DNA of 64,000 bases from Echinarachnius parma (GCA_037951105.1 JBAMJV010007378.1:34949-98948); one strand, 5' to 3'. Counted from the first letter of the stretch, positions 1 to 11,831 are shown. Numbers and translations are program-made. Notes: generated from the sequence alone by a model not told the origin.

Positions 1-50
1 TAAACAGGCTACTTTTCAAAACCTCACTCCCTTCATTGACAACTATAATT

Positions 51-78
51 GTATCCCCCGAACCACTTCGGGGGATAC
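51..78. repeat. Perfect 12-bp hairpin
   Basis: The 12 bases at 51-62 (GTATCCCCCGAA) are exactly complementary to 67-78, with the four-base loop CCAC. It sits just before a CGC microsatellite and the tandem array. No function is assigned. Confidence 0.8.
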
Positions 79-90
79 TATGGATTTGGC

Positions 91-96
91 CTCGTC

Positions 97-130
<34 letters not shown>

Positions 131-139
131 GTCCGCCGC
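91..139. repeat. CGC/GCC trinucleotide microsatellite
   Basis: A run of about a dozen GCC triplets with a few interruptions, in otherwise AT-rich DNA. It lies immediately before the first unit of the 156-bp array. On the minus strand it would read as polyarginine, but nothing supports coding. Confidence 0.9.
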
Positions 140-150
140 AGAGATTTTCT

Positions 151-2310
151 TGTGAACGCTCTACAGGTCCGAGTTCTTGTCCGATCATTTTCTAATTTGG
201 TATGAAGGTGTATTAAGGAAAGAGGATGAAGCCTATTGATTTTGGTGTGGGGCGGAGTCCTGGTTGCCATGGTAACCATGATATAAAGAAATAGTTAAGA
301 TTACCTTGTGAACGCTCTACAGGTCCGAGTTCTTGTCCGATCATTTTTTAATTTGGTATGAAGGTGTATTAAGGAAAGAGGATGAAGCCTATTGATTTTG
401 GTGTGGGGCGGAGTCCTGGTTGCCATGGTAACCATGATATAAAGAAATAGTTAAGATTACCTTGTGAACGCTCTACAGGTCCGAGTTCTTGTCCGATCAT
501 TTTCTAATTTGGTATGAAGGTGTATTAAGGAAAGAGGATGAAGCCTATTGATTTTGGTGTGGGGCGGAGTCCTGGTTGCCATGGTAACCATGATATAAAG
601 AAATAGTTAAGATTACCTTGTGAACGCTCTACAGGTCCGAGTTCTTGTCCGATCATTTTCTAATTTGGTATGAAGGTGTATTAAGGAAAGAGGATGAAGC
701 CTATTGATTTTGGTGTGGGGCGGAGCCCTGGTTGCCATGGTAACCATGATATAAAGAAATAGTTAAGATTACCTTGTGAACGCTCTACAGGTCCGAGTTC
801 TTGTCCGATCATTTTCTAATTTGGTATGAAGGTGTATTAAGGAAAGAGGATGAAGCCTATTGATTTTGGTGTGGGGCGGAGTCCTGGTTGCCATGGTAAC
901 CATGATATAAAGAAATAGTTAAGATTACCTTGTGAACGCTCTACAGGTCCGAGTTCTTGTCCGATCATTTTCTAATTTGGTATGAAGGTGTATTAAGGAA
1001 AGAGGATGAAGCCTATTGATTTTGGTGTGGGGCGGAGTCCTGGTTGCCATGGTAACCATGATATAAAGAAATAGTTAAGATTACCTTGTGAACGCTCTAC
1101 AGGTCCGAGTTCTTGTCCGATCATTTTCTAATTTGGTATGAAGGTGTATTAAGGAAAGAGGATGAAGCCTATTGATTTTGGTGTGGGGCGGAGCCCTGGT
1201 TGCCATGGTAACCATGATATAAAGAAATAGTTAAGATTACCTTGTGAACGCTCTATAGATCCGAGTTCTTGTCTGATCATTTTCTAATTTGGTATGAAGG
1301 TGTATTAAGGAAAGAGGATGAAGCCTATTGATTTTGGTGTGGGGCGCGGTCCTGGTTGCCATGGTAACCATGATATAAATAAATAGTTAATATTACCTTG
1401 TGAACGCTCTACAGGTCCGAGTTCTTGTCTGATCATTTTCTAATTTGGTATGAAGGTGTCTTAAGGAAAGAGGATGAAGCCTTTAGATTTTGGTGTGGGG
1501 CGGAGTCCTGGTTGCCATGGTAACCATGATATAAAGAAATAGTTAAGATTACCTTGTGAACGCTCTACAGGTCCGAGTTCTTGTCCGATCATTTTCTAAT
1601 TTGGTATGAAGGTGTCTTAAGGAAAGAGGATGAAGCCTATTGATTTTGGTGTGGGGCGGAGTCCTGGTTGCCATGGTAACCATGATATAAAGAAATAGTT
1701 AAGATTACCTTGTGAACGCTCTACAGGTCCGAGTTCTTGTCCGATCATTTTCTAATTTGGTATGAAGGTGTATTAAGGAAAGAGGATGAAGCCTTTTGAT
1801 TTTGGTGTGGGGCGGAGTCCTGGTTGCCATGGTAACCATGATATAAAGAAATAGTTAAGATTACCTTGTGAACGCTCTATAGATCCGAGTTCTTGTCTGA
1901 TCATTTTCTAATTTGGTATGAAGGTGTATTAAGGAAAGAGGATGAAGCCTATTGATTTTGGTGTGGGGCGGAGTCCTGGTTGCCATGGTAACCATGATAT
2001 AAAGAAATAGTTAAGATTACCTTGTGAACGCTCTATAGATCCGAGTTCTTGTCTGATCATTTTCTAATTTGGTATGAAGGTGTATTAAGGAAAGAGGATG
2101 AAGCCTATTGATTTTGGTGTGGGGCGGAGTCCTGGTTGCCATGGTAACCATGATAACCATGATATAAAGAAATAGTTAAGATTACCATGTGAACGCTCTA
2201 CAGGTCCGAGTTCTTGTCCGATCATTTTCTTATTTGGTATGAAGGTGTATTAAGGAAAGAGGATGAAGCCTATTGATTTTGGTGTGGGGCGGATTCATGG
2301 TTGCCGTTGT
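151..2310. repeat. 156-bp tandem array, about 14 units, each with an RFX X-box
   Basis: Units begin (TGTGAACGCT) at about 151, 307, 463, 619, 775, 931, 1087, 1243, 1399, 1555, 1711, 1867, 2023 and 2188. Spacing is 156 bp except for a 9-bp internal duplication of the CATGATAAC area near 2150. Units differ by only a few substitutions. Each complete unit holds the palindrome GTTGCCATGGTAAC (first copy 263-276), which matches the RFX-family X-box consensus (GTTRCC, short spacer, GGYAAC). In the last unit this motif is broken. The unit has no long open frame. It may be a satellite or an enhancer-like array. Confidence 0.95.
263..276. promoter_or_regulatory. RFX X-box motif, first of about 13
   Basis: GTTGCCATGGTAAC is a near-perfect inverted repeat with both X-box half sites and a 2-bp centre. 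RFX transcription factors bind this motif in metazoans, notably at ciliary-gene promoters. Sequence match only; occupancy is not known. Confidence 0.55.
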
Positions 2311-3098
2311 GTGTAAGAGATTTAGGTTCAGACATCAAATCCAGAAATACATGTCTAAAAAGTACCAGGGCCATGCACAATTATTGCAAATATCTCAGCT
2401 GAGGGATGAAAAGAAAGATCAGGGGATCTACTTTGCATAGGTATAGATTGTTAGAATGAGAAAAAAATGAAGTAATATTTTCAATAAATCCATTATCAAA
2501 CAGCAAATTAATTAATACTTGAGTCATTTGAAAACTTACTTGACATTAAAATAATGTTTTTTAAACTGAATGAGATATATGATTCTCTAGAGACTCTAGT
2601 ACACTTGAATACTGATCCCCCTATAATTGATAAACAAATCCAAGTATAACACCTTGTTCAAAACCCTAAACAATGACAATTGGCTGCAATTGTTTTTAAC
2701 TGCTGCATAATGTAAGAGCCTGTTACATATGCCAATATTAATGAGCTCCGCAAGTTAGCAAAGGCCTCGCCGCTGACGCGGCTCAGTCCAGCGATCACTG
2801 CTGTAAGCGCACATCGCCTTGTCTATTAATCAGACCCTGCTCGGAGGACAAACAGCGCGCGAGGCCTTGCCCAAAGGCTACTGCCAGCCTAGTAGAACAA
2901 CGTACACCACCAAACTTGTTCAGTTCACAATATTACAACCCACAAAAGTGCAATGCAATTGGTTCGGGGGATACATGTGCTCGGCTGCGCGACCCGCCGA
3001 GCGCGCAATTTCTAGTTGTGAATGCGGCTTGCTGTGGAGGAGGACGTGTGTAATATTTTCTCATTCTGTCTTTGTCAATTAAATATCTAGGATTACGG
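2311..3098. other. Intergenic stretch with a small inverted repeat
   Basis: No gene was recognised. Around 2760-2875 the block CAAAGGCCTCG at the left is mirrored by CGAGGCCTTGCC at the right, suggesting a short TIR element. The part from 2745 to 3060 is more CpG-rich than its surroundings. The 87-codon open frame here has no recognisable features. Confidence 0.5.
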
Positions 3099-3603
3099 TT
3101 AAAGGGATAGTTGAGTATTGGTCAAACTAACTTTAGTAACCAAAACCTGCATCATTACGGTACAAACTAATAGTTATAACTCCACCATGCTCGAAAGGTA
3201 TACACAATTACAAATGACTAAGTAAAAACCCTGTTATCATTAAAAAAAATAGCCATTACAACTCAAGAGGGCACTCTCTAAAAACTCATTGGTTTTAGTC
3301 ATTTTTTCATACAAAATTGTACCTTTTGATATTTTGTTAAAATAATGATTCAATAGAGATACCATCAACAACTATTTAAAAACCTATTTAAATTATTTTC
3401 AAAGTAGTCTATTTATTTTTGTATTTTTCAAAAATGTATGACTAAAATATCTTGAAATCAAATTTGTAAACTATGAGAGCATTTGAAAAGGAATAATTCT
3501 CATTTTACATGTTTTATTCAAGGAACTTTCATATGGACTTAAACCAACCAATTTAGTGTCAAGGGGCATTTCAAGAAGTACCAATACTCAAGCGTACCTT
3601 TAA
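3099..3603. mobile_element. TTAA-flanked MITE, family A, copy 1
   Basis: Starts TTAA-AGGGATAGTTGAGTATTG and ends in the imperfect inverse CCAATACTCAA...CCTTTAA. Both ends abut TTAA, the target duplication of piggyBac-type transposons. Internal sequence shared with copies at 8830, 33354 and (degenerate) 12174 includes the ACCAAAACCTGCA and CAAGAGGGC blocks. No transposase frame is present, so it is non-autonomous. Confidence 0.75.
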
Positions 3604-4084
3604 CACTGATGTTCAAGTAACAAAATTAAAAGTTAGGCATACTTCTAGCTTTAAAAAAAGAAGTTAAAAAAGAACAAGAAAACAATGAAAAGAAAACAAC
3701 GCCAAACAAAATATAAATGTTAGACAGACGAAGAAAATGGGCAAGAAAATGGAGGAAAATAATATGATTTTTGTTTATTCTTCCTAGATACCATTTATAT
3801 ATTACAAATTGTATATATCACACTGCGCAGTTCCCTTTATCTATGCAACAACTACTGTTCATAACATTATCTCACAATCTACCGTTCAACATATCTATGC
3901 ATTTTATATTGGCTATTGTCACATCATGCTTTACAGAACATTAACAAATATATTCAGTTTTAAAAGCTCATATTTATACATGCATTATAACTTTACTAGT
4001 AAATAAATGAAAATCAGCAAAGAATGTGGGGCTTGAGTATAATTAATTATACGATGCTGTTACGATGCTAAGAGAGCTACGTTG

Positions 4085-4160
4085 GGCTTCACAGGCAATA
4101 GAACCCATGACCTCCAGATTGCTATCCCAGTGCTCTAACCACTGGGCCACAAGGCTCTAG
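4085..4160 (-). mobile_element. tRNA-derived SINE fragment
   Basis: Read on the minus strand it has a tRNA-like box A region (GTGGCCCAGTGGTTAGAGCA) and a box B-like GGGTTCTATTG. Acceptor ends do not pair, so it is a SINE head or tRNA fossil. Related tRNA-like pieces lie at 44788, 44950 and 48755. Confidence 0.5.
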
Positions 4161-4365
4161 TAATGGTGGCACTTTATAACATACTACTGATGGTTTAGGA
4201 AATGGAGAAAATTGCATGCAGAATGGGTGTTTGAAATTCATTGCCTCAATACACTTCTTTATTTGAAGGTTGCCTAGTTTATACCTGTGATAACATTGAA
4301 AGTGTTATATTACATAAAGTGTGGAATTGAAATGCCAATATATATAACTATTCATATAACCCCTT

Positions 4366-4671
4366 GGGGGTGTTTCACAAAGATCCTAAGTTGAACTTAA
4401 CTCTAAGTAAGGCTTAAAAAGTATGGAAAGCCACTAGTTCTTTTGAAAAATTGTTGTAAAAGTCCTTTTTCAAAGGCATTAAAATGTTGATTCAAATCAT
4501 TAATATTTTCTATTCTAAAGGAGATTTCATGTTCTTGATGCAACATTTATGAAAAGTCTAAAATTATTGCTTTTTTGCTTTTTAATATATTTTATTCGAA
4601 GGCTACAAATGGCTTACCATACTTTTTAAGTCCAACTTAGAGTTAACTTAGGATCTTTATGAAACACCCCC
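4366..4671. mobile_element. MITE with long TIRs (GGGGGTGTTTCACAAAGATC)
   Basis: The left end reads GGGGGTGTTTCACAAAGATC and the right end is its near-perfect inverse (GGATCTTTATGAAACACCCCC). Complementarity extends about 70 bp inward, including the AGTTAACTTAG and CTTTTTAAG blocks. About 306 bp, no coding capacity. A second, interrupted copy lies at 5177. Confidence 0.8.
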
Positions 4672-4865
4672 ATGACTTGTAAATAGTAAAGTACCCATAT
4701 AGTTACACCATGGTCCACCAGGTTCCCACAGGCATGGGCTTAAGAACTACAACTGTGAACATCTATTGATGATTTACTTTTCCATAGCAAATGTGAACTA
4801 CATGTATCATATATATTACAATAATACAAATCTGAGAATGCGTCTTTAACCCATTCAAGACTATT

Positions 4866-5118
4866 TGTGACCGGCTATAGCAAAACCCGGCACTGGTCGG
4901 TAATTCATGTTTTGAAGAAATGGGCATTTTAAGTTCACACAATGTGTGTAAAAGACCTATGATTGTAAAATTGAAACAATCATATCTTCGTTAATTATTG
5001 ACCAATTAGTTAGAACAAAGCATCAAATGAAAGCTTGTGATGAGGCCTTTGTAATGGTATGAAAACCTACATTTTGATTTTTACCGTCAAGTGCCGGGTT
5101 TTGCTATAGCCGGTCACA
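4866..5118. mobile_element. MITE with TIR TGTGACCGGCTATAGCAAAA
   Basis: Inverted termini of about 27 bp, TGTGACCGGCTATAGC... at 4866 and ...GCTATAGCCGGTCACA at 5118, enclose about 200 bp of AT-rich non-coding DNA. Confidence 0.8.
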
Positions 5119-5176
5119 TTTAATTTGAGGATGATATGCATGCTCCATAGACATTTGCTGAGTTCTCTCAGGACCA

Positions 5177-5554
5177 GGGGGGTGTTTCACAAAGAGCCCA
5201 AGTAATACTTAAATCCTAAGTTGGACTAAAAATTATGGTAGGCCATTTGTAGCTTCAGAATTCAACATATTCAAGAGCCCAAATATTCATAAAAAATATA
5301 CATCAATATAAACTTGGAAGTGTCTTTGATATAAAGAAAATATTAATGATTTTTATCGAAATTGTATGCCAGTTTAAAGAACTTGTTTAACAATTTTACA
5401 AGGAAACTAATGACTTTCAATACTTTTTAAGTCCAACTTAGCGTTAACCCGTTCACTACGAGTTTATGAAATCCCCATAGACTTTGTACACAACCCACTC
5501 GGTTCCCGTAGTCAATGGGTTAAGTTTGACTTGGGATCTTTATGTTACACACCC
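5177..5554. mobile_element. Second GGGGTGTTTCAC MITE carrying a nested 76-bp element
   Basis: Same ends as the element at 4366, more diverged. Its right arm is interrupted at about 5444-5523 by a small inverted-repeat insert running from AACCCGTTCACTACG to CGTAGTCAATGGGTT. Similar short sequences occur near 33278-33356 and 43877-43960, so the insert is a dispersed mini-element of its own. Confidence 0.7.
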
Positions 5555-5844
5555 AAGTCTTGAAAGGGTTAACTGCTTGCCAGCAACTTTTTCAAAGATT
5601 ACTTTAAAACAAAATGGAATGGGAACAAATGGAATAACTGTCAACAATGGACAATGATGAAACAATATAAACTGGGCTCCAAAAGAAACTTATCACTTTT
5701 TCATACGACGCTCACTAAAATCCATAGCATCAAATTGATTCATATTTAGACACAGATAAGCTTTCATTCTCCTTTATGAAGCATATCTGAACAATTAAAA
5801 GTTTGCTTTTGCCAAAAAAGAGAAAAATGCCGTGGAATCACTAC

Positions 5845-6031
5845 AGGTCACTTTTCAAAAATCACAGAAACTGCTCGCTGCGAACCTCCACGAAAGGCGG
5901 TCTATTCAGAACTTTCAATAGCGATTCATTCAACTTCAAAGCGGGTTATGTAACCACTAGACTGGCTATTGTCCGTACCGAGCTCTGTGCCCGGAAAGCG
6001 AGCAGTTTCTGTGATTTTTGAAAAATGACCT
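5845..6031. mobile_element. 187-bp MITE with about 34-bp TIRs
   Basis: Left end AGGTCACTTTTCAAAAATCA and right end ...TGATTTTTGAAAAATGACCT are inverted copies; the repeat continues inward through CAGAAACTGCTCGCT. The open frame over this element is a by-product of the insertion. Confidence 0.85.
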
Positions 6032-6879
6032 CTTGCGATTTCACCTTATTTTATTCTTTGTTGACTAAAGCAAATATAATCTTTTTTAGATGAGGTTGCT
6101 AAGGAGTATTATAGCTAATCTATGCCCAATTATGATTACTTTTTATGCTTTGGATTTGAATGTGTCGCTCTGAAGAAGTGAGAAGTTTCTTTTGGAACCC
6201 AGTTTATGAGTGGAAACACAATCCTTTGGTAATAAAAGGGAAATAACATTTCAATATGTGGATTTTCATTGTCAAACCACAATTTTGTATCATAATCTTT
6301 GCAATCATAGTGATGTTTTTTCTTGATGCTTTCCTTCTTGGTGTTAGAAACAATTACAGTACATGAAGAATAAAACAATACTTTGTTTCTTATAGAGCAG
6401 CGATAGTACATAGCTAGTGATAACTTATTACACACATGTGGAAAGCAACATACAATGTAAATAAAGGAAATTCATAGGATGTTACTATGTATATTTTAGA
6501 GTTGATTGTAATCACCTATAATTTCATACTATATACATACAATAGAATAACCAAACTTATGTTCAGTCCTCGACAATTCAACAAATATGATAGTATGTTA
6601 GGTTATTACTGTAGATGTGCAGTCAATTTTTAAGTTAATATTCAATTTAACTAAATCTTTTATGGCAAGCATGGTCCTACATCTAAGTGCATGAAAATAT
6701 CAATGATTGTAGAATGAAAGTTTTGAAAAACACAATAAATCTTGAAAACTGAAATATCTTTCTTTCTTCATTTGTTCAACATGAAATACATTCCAATCCT
6801 TATAACAATAGAGTGATATTATTATACAGTGGTCTGTATTCTTCTAAATTCATCAAATTGAGCTCGACTTAAAAGAACA

Positions 6880-7213
6880 AAATTACTAGTAACCAGTCAA
6901 ACCATTCCACACCGGTGAATATTTTGTCTAGCCCATTGATGGTTGTCACGCACCACTGGATATATGCTATTTTTTTCTCCTCAGATTAACATTCCAGCAA
7001 GTGACAGGTAATGTTATCTCCTTTAATCCTCGGATCAAAATGACATACTATTACTGGTGACTTTTTACACCATTTCATTAGAATTTTAAACAGCCCTTTG
7101 TCTGGAAGGCTAATAATGAGGGGAAACAATATGTGGTGGTGCATGACAATCATCATCAATAGGCTAGTCTAATACCACAGGCGTGAAATGGTTTAACTGG
7201 TTACTGGTAATTT
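6880..7213. mobile_element. 334-bp MITE with about 31-bp TIRs
   Basis: AAATTACTAGTAACCAGTCA at the left is mirrored by ...GGTTACTGGTAATTT at the right; pairing extends to ACCATTCCAC. No coding capacity. It abuts the larger element at 7234. Confidence 0.8.
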
Positions 7214-7233
7214 AGGTTTTTTTTTAGTATAGC

Positions 7234-8624
7234 CAACGCTCGAAATTAGCACAGGCCCGATGGCCCGGGGCCACCAAAAATTGCTGTCGGGCCAGTAAAA
7301 AACTCATAATTCCAATGTTTGCTGGCCCGATCGGGCCATCATATGTTGAAACAATTGTGCACAATATTATGGTTCTTATTGCAAATTTGATACCTCACAG
7401 AAAATACTTGATTTGTGGTTTAAAAAGAGAGGAAAGAGAGAGGTCAATAATGAACAGTTTTGTGTGATTTTTTCTCTTCTGCCTACAGCTTAGAAAAGGC
7501 GCAAATTATTATAATTAGCATTATTTCTGCCCCGCCCCCATGTAAAATTTGTACAGCATGTTCCACTTGGGATAGGTAGAAGGATATCAAATTAATTCTG
7601 TTATCAGTTCAGTTTGTTTATAAAACTTGAATAAATAATAGGAAATATCAAGAATAATATTTGCTATACTTGCGGAAATAAGTTAAGAGAAATGTTGTCC
7701 GATTTGTAAAAGTTTAAGTTGTGTTTTTTTTTTCCATTCTGTTTATCCCCACACCCCCGGTTTTGTGAATGGAGCTTTCCAATTCCAAATATGGAATGTA
7801 GTGAGTGTGCATGCATATTTACGTGAGCATAGAATGTTTACGATCAATTCATCAATGTTTGACACCAAAATTTCAACAAAAAAAACCCACAATTTGAAAA
7901 TATTTAATTTATGTGAGCTTTATAAACAATAATCCATGGTAAAGTGAGGTTAAAAGTCTGAAATGTGAGAGGATATTTTAATAATCGATCAAATTTGGTT
8001 CGCATGTAAAAAATTCACAATCTGCATTGTCTACGTTTTGTGTTGCCGCCGATGTTGTGACTGTGTCTGTGTAAGTTCACGGAAGAATTTATAAATGTTT
8101 GACTAACAGTTTTACAAATATAACACCACAATTTGGAAAATGTGTCATTCATGACAGGTTTCAAAACAATATTCTACGGAATTGTGAGATTAAAGTCTGA
8201 TATATAAGTACAAATTTCCATTATCAATCAAATTTGTTATGCATGTAAAACTCAATAAATCATGTTTGCCGTATTCGAAATCGGATACAGTAGATCGGTG
8301 ACTTGTCAATGTTTGCAGCCGATGAATCGGCTTTTTGCCTTACAATTATTAGCTTAAAACACCACAATTTAAAAACATGTTATTTGTCTGAGATTTTCAC
8401 ATGACATTTACACAGAATGTTGAGGTCAAATTTGTATAATAACAGTGAATTTTCCACTTTTCCACAGTTTTGAATGTGCTATGAATTTTCTCGTTTTTTT
8501 CTTTTGTTTTTCTTTATTTTCTTCGGGCCAGTAGATTTTGGTTTCGGGCCACCAAAATTGGAAAAATACTAATTTTACTGGCCCGACCGGGCCACCAGCA
8601 AAAAAAGTTAATTTCGAGCGTTGG
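7234..8624. mobile_element. 1.39-kb TIR element (CAACGCTCGAAATTA), 6-bp TSD
   Basis: The element runs from CAACGCTCGAAATTA to TTAATTTCGAGCGTTGG and is flanked by TATAGC at 7228-7233 and 8625-8630. Subterminal regions hold alternating GGGCCACC and GGGCCAGTA blocks around GGCCCGATCGGGCC-type palindromes. The AT-rich interior has no long frame. A second copy with its own 6-bp duplication is at 29067-30294. Confidence 0.85.
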
Positions 8625-8829
8625 TATAGCTCAAGTTGAACAAATTAGTAGAATACCGGCCACTGAGATAAAAGTGAGAAAGTTTATTTCATGTATAGCT
8701 CACCTTGATCATTATTTTGGATATATAAATAACACTTCTAAAATATAAACCTTGTCACCTCATGAAAATACATGGCATTTTTGTACATGATTTCAAGGAA
8801 ATACACTGATTTTCTAAATGCATATATTA

Positions 8830-9392
8830 TTAAAGGGATAGTTGAGTTTTGGTATAGAGGGTGCTACACAAAATAATTTTTTGTGAGATAATGAAAAACT
8901 GAGTGTCAAATTCGAAAGAGCATACAATTTTAATGACAGAATAAACATTATTTGATCAAAATCGGTTCAGAAATGGCTGAAATATCCATAAAATAACCAT
9001 TTGTAATAAATGTGGGGCCCCACAATTATTAGACAATTTTGAATCGGCCGTTAAATTTTTTTTTTAATGTTTCCTCGTTTCAAAAATGTACAAAATAGAT
9101 TTTTATATAGTTGTTGATTATCTCTCTATCTAATCACTATTTCAACAAAACATCACATGCACAATATTTAATTTAAAATGGTTGAAACCGATGAGTGTTT
9201 AGAGAGCGCCCTCTTGAGTTAGAACGGCTCTTTTTGAATGATAACAGGCTTTTTACAAGTAGTAATTTGTAATGTTTTATTCCTTTTTAGTTATAATTAT
9301 TAGTTTGTAATGTAATGGTAGAGGTTTTGCTTACTAAAATTCAGTTTGACCAAAACTGTACTCTCATTACCAGAACTCAACTATCCCTTTAA
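8830..9392. mobile_element. TTAA-flanked MITE, family A, copy 2
   Basis: The best preserved copy: TTAAAGGGATAGTTGAGTTT at the left and AACTCAACTATCCCTTTAA at the right. TTAA flanks both ends. Non-coding interior. Confidence 0.85.
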
Positions 9393-9687
9393 GTTGCTAC
9401 CTTAAGGCTAAGTCTACCCTATTTATATATAAGCATAACTTCATACACTGCTAGAGTTTGATAAATACAAATTTTGCAGAAAAAAACACTGATGTTTGCA
9501 GAGATCAGCTTACAATGCTGAACTAGTACTTGGCACTCTGACTTTTAGACCGTTTCTTCATTTTAATATGACAAAAATGAGAATGAATGTTTTTCTTGCG
9601 AGGCCCTTTTGTTACTTCATTTTGTATTCATGATACTGCATGTGAGTTTCATGCCATATCAGATATGCCAGGCACAAATTTATGCAA
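9393..9687. other. Spacer with no recognised feature
   Basis: AT-rich DNA between the family A MITE and the presumed 3' end of the PRAF2-like transcript. Nothing coding or repetitive was recognised. Confidence 0.5.
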
Positions 9688-9693
9688 TTTATT
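9688..9693 (-). terminator. Candidate poly(A) signal of the PRAF2-like gene
   Basis: TTTATT on the plus strand is AATAAA on the minus strand, about 600 bases beyond the stop codon at 10291. The intervening DNA (9961-10290) is unusually rich in G+C and would be 3' UTR. The choice of this signal is inference. Confidence 0.35.
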
Positions 9694-10290
9694 TTGCCAA
9701 TTTTCCGGCCAAATACTAGCAGTGCTGTAATGTTCTTATCTACTACTATGTTTTAAATACATTTCATATCTTTTGATTGCTTGTGACAGATTAAAAAATC
9801 AAAACAAATGGTCTGCATTGGGATGACAAATGTCCATTAGAGCATTAGGCAAAAAAACAAATATGATTAAACCCATCAGTACCCAGCCATCAAAAGACCA
9901 CATAGTAACTATACTCTAGGATTACACACTGTAGTACTGCTGGTACTGAAACTGAAAGGATTAGTCCAACTTGGGTTTAAGCGGAGCGCTCTTCTTGGGC
10001 TGGCAGGTAATAATCTCCCTCTCCTTTGCTTCAACCGCATACTCAACTGGACCTGGAGAGACCCCCACACTCCGGGGAGAGCTCTTCCAGAACACGGGGA
10101 AGAACTTTCTGAGGAGGAGCCACACGCCACTAGACCTTTGCCTTGACTCGCGCTGGATCTTACTCGTATACTTCTCTGACTCTGCTCCTCTCACTCCGTT
10201 GCCATTTCTCGCTTCTAGGTTGAGCTGGAATGTGTGCTCGTTGCCTGCCAGTAGCCGCCTGTCGCACATCCGCACCCCGAGCTGAGCTAG

Positions 10291-11831
10291 TCATGAGCGT
10301 GCCTGCTCCTCGAGACCCATGTTGAAGAGGATGATGCCCATTGGCGTTCTCTTCAGACCCAGGGACTCCAGTCGCTTGCTCATCTTGTTCTTCATGTTAC
10401 GCATCCTCGTCGAGGCATGGACAAATATCACTGTAATAAACAAACAAAAATACAAAAAGAATAACAGAGAGGGCAGAGATGGCAAGAATGAGACTAAACC
10501 ATAACACTTAGAAAGATTTAGAAAAGCAAACATGCAGGGATTTTACATTAAATTTTGTTTTAATGAAACAATCAAAATTATACTTTTAAAAATATTAAAA
10601 TTGGAATCAGCAAACATTACTGTAACAAACACAATCTAGCTCTTTGCTTACTTACATATGTGTACAAGCAAAATGGTACATGTACTTAAAAAACCCAACA
10701 TTTTCATTAACTCTATATTTCCTACTGCATGTCACGTCTGACAGTGACAGAACTGTGGTCTTGACTTCTCTTTATTCTACTTACCAGCAAGAGGAACAGC
10801 CAGCCCCCAGATGAGAACAAGGATGCTTCCAAACAGATACATGAGCAACCAGATGACCGCCAACAGGACCAGCAGACACATGACAGGGTGCTCCTTCTTG
10901 AACTTATTCACATCCCGCTTGTTGCTTGTCCAGTAGCTGAATCCGATAAACGCTCCGGTCACAATGGCAAGACCCCACAGCATCTGACCCGGGTTGATGC
11001 ATCTGCAGATTGGTGTGTGGATGGAGTATGCATGTCAGAATATAACTAGGCTACATGTGACCTTACAGCACAAAACGACCGTTAAGTTGCAGTAGTAGTT
11101 ACTCTTTTATTAGCTGAATATATGAGATTTGGGCTTTTGTTATTCTCTGAATTAGGGTATCTTAATCAATCGCTTTAAATTTATGGTAACTTTTACGAGA
11201 AGGACCCTCATTATCAAATAAAAGTAAAATTTTGCTGGTGTATTAAAGTCAAATCTCTTTAACTAGGAGAACAGGATCACTGGAGACACAATATTTCACT
11301 AATTGTGCCGAGATAGCTTAGTGGTTTTGGCCCATGACTCATGAGACATGAGTGGTCACCGCATATCGCATCAGAGTTCAGACATTACAAATGAATACTG
11401 ATCAATTTTGTCAAATTAAATGGAACGGCTAACCTAAAGTAAACTAAGGCAACCTAAACCATCCACTTTTATTCCATCTACACACACACACACACACAGA
11501 CGCAGACAAGTTTACCGTTAATATCCGTATTACCAAGGCTTATACTCTATTACAAACACAATTAGTCATGAGTAAACTTAACTAACAAGAATTCAAGTCA
11601 AATCGCATTTTCAACAAACACAAATGTGTATGAGTGGGACAGTAACACTAACCCCACTATCAGGAAAATTACCACCAGAACAAGAAAATAATTTGTTTGG
11701 TAGTAAAGAAGGTTGTCGATTACTCGATTTGCCCATCTCTCAGGATTGCTGACCGCTGGCACTGAAAATCTGGCCGATTCTAGGATAAAATCGTCTACAC
11801 TTCGAAGGCCCGGAATCTCGATATCGTCCAT
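10291..11831 (-). CDS. ARL6IP5/PRAF2-like: PRA1-family protein, PRAF2/ARL6IP5 (JWA) type
   Basis: Three coding exons on the minus strand: 11653-11831, 10785-11002 and 10291-10430, all with GT-AG borders and consistent phase, give 178 residues. Visible hallmarks are NLLYYQTNY (residues 40-48), two pairs of hydrophobic segments in the middle (about 47-85 and 101-136), [13 protein letters not shown] (136-148) and GLKRTPMG (157-164), the family's conserved C-terminal block. PRAF proteins are four-helix ER/Golgi membrane proteins linked to vesicle traffic and glutamate-transporter regulation. The length equals that of vertebrate PRAF2 and is slightly below ARL6IP5; invertebrates often have one gene for both. 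The start is the first ATG of exon 1, with the expected short acidic N terminus. It is transcribed away from SELENOK. Confidence 0.95.
11003..11652 (-). other. Intron 1 of the PRAF2-like gene
   Basis: Bounded by donor GTTAGT (minus strand, from 11652 down) and acceptor CTGCAG ending at 11003. It holds a CA microsatellite near 11482-11498 and a weak tRNA-like or SINE remnant at about 11306-11370. No other content was recognised. Confidence 0.6.

Noticed and set aside
151-2310. CRISPR-like repeat array
   Set aside because: The units are contiguous 156-bp tandem copies without unique spacers, in a eukaryotic genome.
9971-10285. 104-codon plus-strand open frame
   Set aside because: Antisense to the presumed 3' UTR of the PRAF2-like gene, with no family features or splice context.
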